64,000 bases of DNA from Edaphochlamys debaryana. Its lineage: Eukaryota; Chlorophyta; Chlorophyceae; Chlamydomonadales. Location: assembly GCA_016858145.1 (NCBI GenBank), contig JAEHOE010000029.1, positions 434,001 to 498,000 of the forward strand, read 5' to 3'. The notes below the pieces were generated by a model. The model did no database searches. It worked only from the letters and a program-made list of their open reading frames with translations, and was not told where the DNA came from. A program made the translations under genes and the position numbers. Numbering within the stretch: position 1 is the first letter of the stretch; each line of letters begins with the position of its first letter. Shown here piece after piece: positions 12,201-22,600 of the stretch.

Positions 12201-15200
12201 TGGCAGGAACTCGTCCGGTCCCCGGAAGGTGCCGGCCTGGCACAGGGGGGCCTGTGTGGGGGGCAAGACGGGGAGCAAAGGAGGGGTGTGTGGGGCTGGA
12301 GCACAGCAACGGGGCTGGTCCCTGCACCCTCGGAAGCACAAGTCCGCCCTTGACCTCCACGTCTTGGTCGGACCCGCTGGCCTGATACTTCAACCCCTCC
12401 CACCCTCCCACCAAAAGTCACGCCCCCCGAACGAACGCCACAAGATTCCCTGCCTCCTTTCAACGCCCTATGGTTGGGGCTCAAGCGGCACCTGGCTTTT
12501 CTGTAGCTTATAGCTACCGGGGCTGGCGAGCAGCGTGTGCTCCGATCCGATGCATATGCGTTTGTAGCACGTGGTTGTGTGGGTGCGCGCGCCTTCGACT
12601 CACTGGTCCCGTTGCCCGCCTGCCAACCCCGCGCGGCCCTTACCCCTGAAGCACTTCTTACATAACGATTTCTCTGCGGCAGTAGCAGCGGCCGAGTGGC
12701 CGTCGCAAGCGGCAGAACCAGCGAAGGCTTGTACGCGGTCTGCGCTTAGGCAGTTTGGACAAGGGCGGGATCAAGGACCGACTATTTAGTTGTGAGCGAA
12801 CTTGTCAAATCTGAACAGGCCTTGTCCTGCAGTAACAGAAAGCGCCCACGGTGTTTCGGGCTGGGCCTGAGCGTCCTCGCGCGAACGCGTGAAGACGTCG
12901 TCGTCCAGAGCTACTGACCCTGAGCGACTCGGTGACCTCGTATGTCTGCAGCGTCACCGGAACGTAGCCTTGATTCTGGCGAAACCTGTTCAGGCATCGT
13001 TATCGGGGTTTGGCGGGATCGGCAAACACACACGCGCGGGCCAATATTACCCCATCCACAGCATGCTCGCCCCCCCCTCCGCCCCCCGCACGCCCCCCCT
13101 CCACGGCCTTGCGACCCCTAGCCCCTCTACAGCCGCTCTCACTTGCTGAAGGCCAAGCTTCCGTAGAAGGTGTCGAGTGTGAAGAAGGGCAGTGCCGAAA
13201 CGATTCGGTCGTGACCCCTGCGCGCATCATCACAGCAGGCTCCACGTAGTGAGGGTGCCATCTGCTGATGCACGCCCTCGGCCCCGCCAAGCTCTATCGT
13301 GTATGGCATTAGCATCTGCGTCCGCAGTGCGACCACACCGTACCGCCCCGTACCGCACCTGTTGTTGTTGTCCGTGCACGTGATGGCGCCGGCAGTGAAG
13401 AGCAGCTCGGAAGGGTCGGCCTTGGCCGCGGCGCTGAGCCAGCAGCGACGGAAAACGTCCGGGAGGATGGACTGAAGCACGTAGCCGGTCGCGGAGGCGG
13501 CTGCATGTGTGGGCGTGTGGGGAGGCAGGTGAGGCCAGCAGGGAGGGGCAAGTGTGGCAAGAGATGGGAGGTGCATTGGTGCCGTACTGCACGCACACCC
13601 GTACGCACCTGCGGCCAGGTGGGTCGCCTCCCTGGCGTACACGCTGCGGTACCGCCCCGCGTACGCCGTGCTGTCGCCCCAGAAGGGGTCCTTTCGGGGA
13701 AGGTCTGGCGCCCAGTTGGCGAAGGACAGAACCGAGGTGGAGATGTTGCCCAGGGCATCGTTCCACTCCCTGGGTTTGGGGGCAGACACCGGGAGGGGGT
13801 TGCGCTTAGGCGCGGGCCTTGGATCAAGCGGAACTACAGGAAGGGGCGCGTGAGGGCCAGGGCCTTGGAGCAGAGAGAAGACGGTATGGAAATCTGGAAA
13901 GGCGGCGTTCCTCCCATAGAGGCGGACATAGGGGCACGGAAGAGGTCCCCCTCAAACGAGGGCGTACCTTACGTAAGCTCCCCCCGTCATCACGATGGCC
14001 TTAAGCGGGCGCCGACGAACGTCGATGCCCTGTGGGGGCCATCCAGCAGCGAGGTAGGGCAAGCAGCAGGAACAGCAGGTCAGTGTCACCACAGCCCGTC
14101 GTTGGCCCCGCTGCCGATAGACAACGCCGGCGTGAACATCAGGGACCCTCAGATCTTTGCGGTTGGAGTTGTCGTACCTGTACGATAGCCGTGCTGTCCT
14201 GTGCCAGACCGCACACCACCAGGGCTTCCGCGGGGGAAGCCGTGGCGGTGTCTATCAGGGCTGTCAGAGTGTCAGCGGAGCTGTTTGTATACCTAAGGAA
14301 GAGGGGAGAGATGGGGGGGCCGGGGGTGGGATAAGGTCCCTAAGCACGCCATGAGAGTGTGGTAGGAGCTGTTGGGATAACGGGGGCCGGGGAAGGGATG
14401 AAAGCGACGACGAAATTGACCGTGCTCTCAGCTGGACCGCCGTCCCCAGCTCTAACACACGTACACAAAGCCCCGCCGTGCACTCACTTGAACTCCATTG
14501 AGATTGTGATCAACCGTGCCCTGGCTTGGGAGATCATTCCCTGGTGGGAGGCGGGGCAGGGGGCGCAAGATTTGGGCGGGCTAGCTTACTTGCGTTGGGG
14601 CCGTGAGCCCTTCACAAGCACGCGTTACGCATGTGTTGTACGGCACCCCAGTACGCACGGCAGTACCGCTCGTCCTGCGCCCACCTGGCACATGGCCGCC
14701 AGCTCAGGCACGTCCGTGCGGTAGGCAATCGCGAGGTTGTAGATCCCGCGGGAGCGGAACTCTGAAGGGGGGTTGCGGACTTGCGGTTCAGGTATGCCGT
14801 CAAAGGGGACGTGCTTCCTAGGGCCGCCGCTGAGCCAGGTTGGCACCTCTCTCCGCCTAGACCGCGCCTTACCAGGTAGTGCCCCCCCAGGCCGGACACT
14901 ACTTCGTTCGCCCAGGGGGATGAAGCCCAAGCGCACTCACCCGTGAACAGCTCAGCAGAGTACAGCGTACTGTCCACGGACATGCCTGCGGTATGTACGG
15001 CAGTAGTATTCATCATTGAAAAGCATCCCGTTCCTGCATTCCTTCCCTGGCCTTTCCCTTCTCAGACCGCGGCCTTTCCGGCTTACCAAAGACGTTCTTT
15101 TGGTCTCGTGCGTAGATGTTGGTAGCGGCAGCGCAGCATTGGAAGTTCAGGCGGCCTGTGGGTGAGTGCAGGGAAGCATCCTGCTACTAAGCGGGGAGAC

Positions 15201-16091
15201 CTCGGGAGAAAACCTGCCCAGCTGGCAGGGGCCCCTACGCGCATGACCCGCAGAACGAAAAATGTGCGGCCCTCGTCGCAGACGTCGCCTACCCCCATCT
15301 AGGTATTTGACTTATCACTCGGTCTGCCGCACCTGCTGAGTGCACGAGGATTGCCTCTGTCTCGGCATACGCCAAAGACGCTCCGAACACGAAGTGCGCC
15401 CCATCGGCCCGCAGAAGGGCCTGCACAGCCGCCGTGTGGCCGTCTGCCGTGCTGAAGTCATCTCGTACGACGAGATTCACGCCGTACTTGTACGACACGC
15501 CGTCCGCGTCGGTCACGACCATGCCACCGGCGGCGTTGACGGCCGCTGCCCACAGCTTGTAGCCTGCGGGAGCAGTTGCGGCGGGGGGAAGGGTGTTGAC
15601 GGCAGGGCAGGGATCCATCCCCATAGGCTAAGGTGGAGGTTGTCGTAATAGAGGCAATGGGCGCGGTGCGAAGTTGCCTGCCCGAAGGGGAAGAGGAAGC
15701 GGCTGGGGAGTTACGGGAGGGGGACGGGTGTTGTGGCGGCAGGAAGGAGTGACCAGTAAGAGGCGAGCCCTCGAGCCCTCACCATTCGCAGCATCGCTGA
15801 ACTCCGCGAGCGCTCCGGTTAGACTGGCAGCCACTCCAACCTGTGCATCAAACCCGTGGGGCGCCGGCCCAAGGTCGGCGCATCAGAGACATGCGAACAT
15901 GCAAACACCAAAACCAGTGCGAGCGCAGGAATGCGACCTACCGTAAAGTTCTGCGCAGGCAGCGAGCCGACTGCCGCCACGATATTGCTTAGGAGGAGCA
16001 TCAGGCTCACGGCACCTGCCCATGTTCCAACGCGTGAGCTTCGGCGACTCGCTGGTTGCCAGTCATGTTCAAAAGAGCGCCCACAGCACAT
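3240..16091 (-). CDS. Receptor-like protein: type-1 periplasmic-binding ectodomain, GCC2/GCC3-like Cys-rich region, polytopic membrane domain, disordered tail
   Basis: A 43-exon by-eye model keeps phase at every junction and gives about 1769 residues. ATG at 16091 opens a signal peptide (hydrophobic SLMLLLSNIVAAV). Residues ~45-435 look like a PBP1/ANF-receptor domain (GYKLWAAAVNAAGG, GRLNFQCCAA, DTFYGSLAF). Residues ~436-677 are cysteine-rich: LPCTPCNPG, ASCMACPANT, LPCEACPNNALC, CAYCAPGHY. Helices follow (VVGYLMVLAILWILINVSFA; LLLPLGMALLVAVW; GFVLVALFVTDPALQAVLC; YLMLTAILAAFGIAAI), with FGWMYERYE between them. The last exon encodes an Ala/Pro/Gly-rich tail with a poly-Ala run. Likely a plasma-membrane sensor; ligand and output unknown. 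Exons, 5' to 3': 16091-15942, 15840-15783, 15563-15333, 15155-15087, 14985-14941, 14761-14685, 14540-14488, 14292-14178, 14029-13968, 13769-13609, 13500-13359, 13217-13143, 12985-12919, 12826-12802, 12739-12644, 12592-12492, 12251-12182, 12003-11954, 11821-11717, 11405-11304, 11074-10941, 10596-10554, 10350-10249, 10127-10083, 9965-9858, 9547-9470, 9244-9145, 9003-8930, 8790-8692, 8554-8508, 8395-8293, 8138-8026, 7897-7826, 7648-7582, 7317-7225, 6840-6781, 6605-6478, 6303-6058, 5922-5891, 5671-5616, 5399-5334, 5133-5062, 4757-3240. Weakest junctions: the 25-nt exon 12826-12802 (donor GTTCGC) and the start of exon 12592. Confidence 0.85.
3890..4010 (-). repeat. Trinucleotide (GCN) run encoding poly-Ala in the receptor tail
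   Basis: Near-pure GCC/GCT/GCA triplets give an alanine run of about 20 residues on the minus strand inside the last exon of the receptor gene. Similar GGC/CCG triplet runs at 3285-3310, 3435-3465 and 3845-3870 encode poly-Gly and poly-Pro. All are in frame, so length changes would not break the protein. Confidence 0.7.
10821..10969 (-). repeat. Tandem copy of an exon 3' edge plus its splice donor, inside the following intron
   Basis: The 32 bp at 10938-10969 (last 29 nt of the exon encoding CAYCAPGHY, plus the GTG of its donor) recur at 10821-10852 with one mismatch (G to T). The copy lies within the next intron and carries an intact GTGCGT donor, so it could serve as an alternative 5' splice site. 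Confidence 0.75.
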
Positions 16092-16645
16092 AGCATAGGC
16101 GTTGTGTTGAACAGGAAGCCGAGGAGGTAGGCCACGAGGTCCAACGCCTGGTTATTACCCTTTGCGTCGGTTGTGGTCGGCGCAGGCAACCTATGCGACG
16201 CGAGCAAGCAGTGCTGCAGGAGAGTACATCGAGAAGTAAAATAAGGTTCTTGGTTCTCGGGCGCGAGCTCCCGCCCACGGGAAAGCATCATCACCCTTGA
16301 TGCCGCACACGTCCCGAGTCCTGTCTTACCGAAACTCGGCCGCGGCATTGTGACGGGTCTCTGCCATACCTGTATTGCACCTACCTACATACAACTCGGC
16401 GCCACACGCCGGAAACACCCCACAAAACGGGCGAGCGCGTCCCTTTGCCGGCTGCGCTTCGCTCTCTGCGACTTTTCCACAACCTGCAGCGAAACACACA
16501 CAGACACGACTGATATCTGCTAGAGAACAAAGAGCTGCTGTTCGCGACTGCGCGCGGAGTGAAAAATCGCGACAGTCGAGCCTTTCTTCACACCTTGAAA
16601 CCCGCTGCGCTTCCTTCGAACACCATAAACTGTGCGAGACTGAAG
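16092..16645. promoter_or_regulatory. Shared divergent promoter region of two receptor-like genes
   Basis: The start codons of the PBP1-receptor (minus, 16091) and the PstS-like protein (plus, 16646) are 554 bp apart and face away from each other. Both 5' untranslated regions and both core promoters must fit here. I see no convincing TATA box. No other open frame in the interval is splice-consistent. Co-regulation is inferred from geometry only. Confidence 0.6.
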
Positions 16646-19600
16646 ATGTCGCCTCGAGCAGTATGGTTGCCGCTTGCGCTCCTGGCTGTCGCCGGCCTTG
16701 GTCTCTCTATGGCCCAGGGTGGAGATGTTGGCGTTCTCACTCTCTCCGGCGAGGGCCCCGTGGAAACACAGGCCGCGGTGCTGAGGGTAGGCAAGCTTAC
16801 CGCGCGGTATCTGATAGGTACTTGGCACTAAGTCGGCCGGGAAAAGTGGCCCGCGCTCAACAACATTGAACACCCTTCGGCACGAACCACGTCACGGAGT
16901 TCCCCTCGGCCTCCCACCGTGCCCGAACTTGCCCCTGGCGCGCAGCCTTCCACCTCCCATTAACCCCCCTTATTCCCTCCCCAAACCCCTCCCCGCCGAC
17001 CTCCTTTCTCAGGCGGTCGCCGAGTTTGAGGCTCGCATGGCTGTGCCCCTGCGCGTGGCGTACCGAATGACCACCTCGGCCGCCGCCGCCACCGACATGG
17101 CCGCTGACGCCGCGCAGCAGAGCAGCACCGTCACGAGCGGCCTTCAGGTGATTGCGCGACAATTGTGCCAAGATATTCTGGAGATTCTTACTTAGCTTGT
17201 TTTACTGATTAGTATTGCATGGCCAGCCGCTAAGCCTCACCCCTGCCGCGCTCGCCCCCGCGCGCCCCCACCCACCAACCGCAGTTTGTCATCTCCGAGC
17301 AGCCCCTCTCCGCCGCTCAGCGCCTCTCCTTCACGGGCAATGCCGTACTGCGCGACTCCGTACACTACCCGCTGTACGTCAACACGTACGGCCTCTTCTA
17401 CAACGTTCCCGGTGAGTTAGGCCAGCGGCGAGGGAGGCGCGGTGGGAGTCCTTCGGTGGCAGCAGCACCCACTGTTTCGTCCGCCCCTCCGTCAGCCCTT
17501 GCAGTTTATTCCATCATTGACCTTCGTCCCTGCCTTGCAACCCCCTCCGCTTCCCCCCACAGGCAATCGCGGTGTTCAGCTCAACTTGACTGCGTGCCTT
17601 GCTGCCCGCATCCTCAAGGGGGTGAGGCTGGGTGGGGGGCCTTGGCTGCACGCAGGGGTGCGGGGGGGAGCAACAGCTGCAAGCGAAGGGAGCGGCGGAG
17701 GCCCTGCCCTCCGTGGACACCCGCTCTCGCTCCCCCCCCCCTTCCCCGTCTTCACCCTCGCGCCATCCCAGCCTTGTGAAACAACCCCTAATCCCAAACC
17801 CTTGTAGGACATTGTCGACTGGACGCACCCCGATCTCCTCGACAAGAACCCGGGCTTCATCAAGGTGTGTTGATTGGGCTGGGTGGGAATGGGGCACTTG
17901 AGTGGGCCTCCGATGCGACTGGTACGGAAGGAAACACAACAACGCCACATCACTCCAACGACCCTCGCTTGTCCACTCTCCTTGGCCGTCCACCCTTCTG
18001 CAACCAGACCTCACCTTACCTAACCCTCGACGCGCACACGTTGCGTGTCCTAGTTGCCTTTTCTTCTCACGCCTTGCCCTTCACATCCCTTTCTTTGCCT
18101 TTATTCCTGGCAACCCTCAGGGCGCCGCCGACTCGTTCCGGATCCAGCTCCTCGCCGATGACCCCGCATCTGGATCCACAGCGGCAGTCATGGCATGGCT
18201 GTCACGAGCCTGTCCGCAGGTAAATAAAATTGAGACGCATGCATAAAGAGGTTCCGTGTAGTACGGCATGTGTACGGCTCGTTGGGCGCAAGAAAGCAGT
18301 GTGTGTTACCACGTGCACTGCGCGCGGCGTGGCAGACACATTGCCCCACACCACTGCCCTCGGAAACGCCCTGACGAACGCCCCTGCCCCGCAGGTCCCC
18401 GTGACGTTCGCCTCCCTCCGCTCCGACTTCGTACCCGTTGGCTCGGGCATGGTTGCGGCGCTGCAGGTTGGTGTGAGGGACTGTTGACACGACCTGCTCT
18501 AGCCCACCCGCCTTCCTTAACCCACGCCAGGGTGCAAGCCTGGCGTTAATTCAATTCACTTTGTTATACTTAAGTTTAGACACGACCTCGTGGGGAACTG
18601 GAGCATGGGGCGAGGGGGAGCGGGGGAAACAAGCGTGTAGGCTGTGTCAGCCGCCGATTGGGGTGTAAGCCGCATGGGCGGTAGGTACTACTGGTGTGCT
18701 CGGGCCTTTGGGAGCCGCAAGCCAAGAAGGCTTGAGCCTTCCCCCAACCACCGGCCTACCCTCAGGTCACCGCCTTCTCCTTTGGCTGGGCACCCGCCGC
18801 GGCGGGCCGGGCCGCGGGCGTTCCCGAATTTGCCGTCGGTAAGGGCTTTCAGGCGGCGTGCTGCGCTGGCATGCAGGGCTGTGTACCTAGCATGCGGCCC
18901 ACTACCTTTGCCTCACTCGTGATCGTGCCCCTCACCCCCCTCGCCACCGCCGCCGCACCCGCCAGAGTCCAAGTCGGGCCAGTACCTCACCTCTGCCTCC
19001 GCCAACGCAACAAACCTGGCCACCGCACTGGCCAGCGTCCTGCCCACCAGTAAGCACCGCAGCGGCACAACCCGAGGCCCGCTTGCAACGAACCTGCCGC
19101 CCACCCAGGCGCTCGCTTCACAACTTCCCTTCTGTGCCCTCCGCTCCCTCAGCCCTGACCGGAGACTACAACGCCGTCTCGGCCGCGGGCCTGGCGGCCG
19201 ACCGTGTTGCGCCCATCCTCGCCATCAACTATCTGGTCACCAAGGTGCGTCGTAGGGTGCTGTCTAGGTAGTCCAGCATATTGTCGCCCCCCTTCCCCGC
19301 CTACGCGACCCATCCACCTGCAGCTAAAGACACATGCTCCCCCTCGCCCTTCTCTTCTCCATCCCCCTCTTGTCTCTCACCCTCGTCTATCCCATCATCG
19401 ACTAGCCTAGGTCCACCCCCGATACCCCTCCTGCCCCCAGACAGCCGAGTTGATGTCACATGCCACAAAACACACACGTTGCCCCCCTCTCTCCCCCCTC
19501 TCCCCCCCTCCTCCCCACAGGCCGACTGGTCCCAGTCAACGCCCGAGGAGGGGCAGAGGGGTGAGGCCGTCAAGGCCTTTGCCGCCTTCTTGGCGGGTGC

Positions 19601-22600
19601 TGAGGTGGCCGGGAGCACCGCCGCCAACGCCAAGGCCGGGCTTGCCTCGCGGTACGGCCTACTGCCCCTGGGCGACGCCATTGCGGCAGCCATCAGGTGA
19701 GAGTCGTACACCGTCGTACACGTGTGGGTGACGTAAGCTTGGCTGGGGTGGGGTCAGGCGGCTTGAGAGGGGAGCACAGAAGCGCCTCTGCCCAAGCGGT
19801 TCTAAATGTCAACTGTTTCCCGTGTGGGCCTGGCGTTCCCCGTGCAGAACCTCTGCCGCCACGGCCTTCACCTCCCATGCCTCGGCGGTGCCGTACACCA
19901 CCACGGATGGCAGCGGCGCAAACGGTGAGCGAGCCGCGGGGTTGCGTTGTATGCTGAGCATGCTCAGGGTCCTGGCTGCCGCTCACCTCGCTCCTGTAAG
20001 CTCCTTAACTGGCTCTCACTCACACCACCGGCCGGCAAACTTTCCACACTGCCTCCTGCAGTGCTGAGCTCCTCCCGCGCCTCCTTCACAACCGCCTCCT
20101 ACATCGAGCTCCAGGCCCAGGTGGGTCCGTCCGGGGCCCAGCAGGGTGCGAGCGAGGCGCGCCGGGAAACGCAAGGGGTCCCTCGCCCACGATTGCGCAC
20201 ACACTGTCTGTCCGCCAACCGTCAACCAACCAACCACAAACCGTCAACCGTCAAACAGATTGCGGCGCTGCGGCGCTCCGTGGACGCGGGCGCTGCTCGC
20301 GTGCTGCGCGGCGTGGGCTCCTCGGCCGTGTCGCTGTTCGTGTGGCGCTGCTTCACGGAGCTGAAAGGCCGCTCGACCAGGTGCGCGCGTGTGCCGTACG
20401 TGCCGTACTAACGTACTGCACGAAATGCACTGGTGTCGCACGGAATGGAGGGGTCATGCGCGCAGTTGCCCACCTCACTGCGCGTTGCTGTGCGTGTGCC
20501 CCTGCCCGCAGCCCGCTGCACCTGGTCTACCGTGCGGCTGGCTCGGGGGCGGGTCAGAACGAGGTGGTTGCCAAGTCCAACGGCTATCAGGTGAGATAAG
20601 GCGGGGAACGAGCGCCAGCGTGCAGCGCGCACGGGTGGAGGGGTGCAGGGGCGCAGGTGGGGTCGTCACCAACGCTGCACTACAGGGGGGGGGCTTGCTG
20701 GCGTGGTCGCTAGCGTTGGCTGGGCCTCCCAGGAAGCTTGGGGGCCAGCGGTGCTCAGTGTGACGAAGACCTGGCGGAGATCTTGAGGATAGAGATGCGT
20801 CCACAAAGTAACCACTCCTTGACCTTGGCACCCCCAGGCGCTGGTAGAGTTTGGGGCTTCGGACACGCCCATGTCGGACACCACGGTGGGTCTTGGGTGG
20901 GAGAGGAGTGGATGGCAGGAAGCTATATACGGGACTGCATGGACAGGACCTGTCCTCCGACAGCCCCTGACAACGCCCCACCTGTCCTGCAGTACACGGA
21001 TCTGACCGCCAACGCCAAGATCTCGGTAGTACACATCCCCATGCTGCTTGCGGTGAGGCATGTGTTTTGATGGGGGGGTACAGATCTGCAGGTAGAATGT
21101 CGACACGGGTAGCGTCCTCGGTGCAGAAGGGCCCCTTGCGCCCACTCCCCTTGCAGTACAACTGATCCAATGTGCCGTTCTTCCTGCCGTACTATACTGC
21201 AGCCTATGAACTTCTTCGCCAACATCCCGGACACGGCGCTGCCGTCTCGCGCGCTGCGCATGAAGCCCTGTACCATCGCCAGGATCATGCAGGTACGGCA
21301 GGCACGCAGATGTACGGCATGTGCGCTGGGCGATGTGCATGCTCTATCCGAGGGCCCGTGCCTCGCCCACCCTACCTCACCCACGCACACCTTCGCTACG
21401 TCTTCCCCCTGTCCCTACTCCCCCGCTTCTCAGGGCGACATAACGTCTTGGGCCCATGCCGACATCACAGCAGACAATGAGCTCACAACGGCTCTTCCGG
21501 ATCAGGTGTGCACGCGGGTGGATTGGATTTCACTCGGATGAAAGGCAGCGGGCATTTTGTGCAGTCATCACCGTCCCGCCACTCTGCAAGCGCTCCGCCA
21601 AGCCCCCCAGCCCCCACGCTTTGCGCCGATTGCGCCCCTGCCTGCTTGCCCCCGCCCTCCTCCCGCGGCCCATCGTAGTCTGATACCGCCCATGACATGT
21701 CGCATGTCTTGCCAAACCCCACACGCCTTTTCCCTACCCTTACCCCCCCCCCCCCGCCCCCTCTCCGCAGCCTATCGTGGTCTTCTACCGCCAGCTCTCC
21801 TCGGGAACCACCAACGTCATCACGGCCTACCTGCAGAAGGCGTGCTCCGGTGAGCCGCTGATAGATGCCGCTACTGCCGCTGCGGACCGGGAGTGGATAG
21901 GAGTCAGGGCCAGCAAGGGTGCCCCCGCCCCTTGCCCGTCGCAACGTGACCGTGGCCCGTTTGACACGCCTTTCATCCTCACCACAGCACTTTTCGCCTG
22001 CCCCTGCTGACGGAACCTGTCCGATCGCTGACCTCTCAACTCTCCATGCCAGCTCCGCTCAGCGCCTGACGCTCCTGCCCGTCTCGCGCACGCCTCCCCT
22101 CCTCCGACAGACTGGCGCCTCGGTACGGGTGGCGTGCTGGCCAATTGGCCTACGTCCTTCCGGCCAACCGCCAACTCCAACAACATGTCCACCAGGTACA
22201 AACGTACGGACTGCTGTACGGCAGATCTAGATCATTGGGCGGCGGCTAGCCTTAAGGGCCGCGGGGGTAACCCCATCCGCGTCCGGTTGCAGAGCATTTG
22301 TAACTAACCACCCAACCGCCAACCATTCAACTGTCACGTGTCGCAGCGTGGGAGCCACCCCCTGGTCCATCGGCTACATGGATGCAGCTAACGGCCTGGA
22401 TCTCAATCTGCTCGAGATCTCCATGCGCAACAAAGACGGAAACTACGTCACCTCACAGGTGTGTGGCTTGGGCTAGCGGCCCTTCATGCAGGTGCGGCCA
22501 AAAAGACCAGAAGTGGGGAGGACAGAGAGATTACACAGGCTGATGGGGAGGAACCTCGGCGCAGCCTCTGCCGGGGAAGTCACCACGCTCTCGGGGCTTG

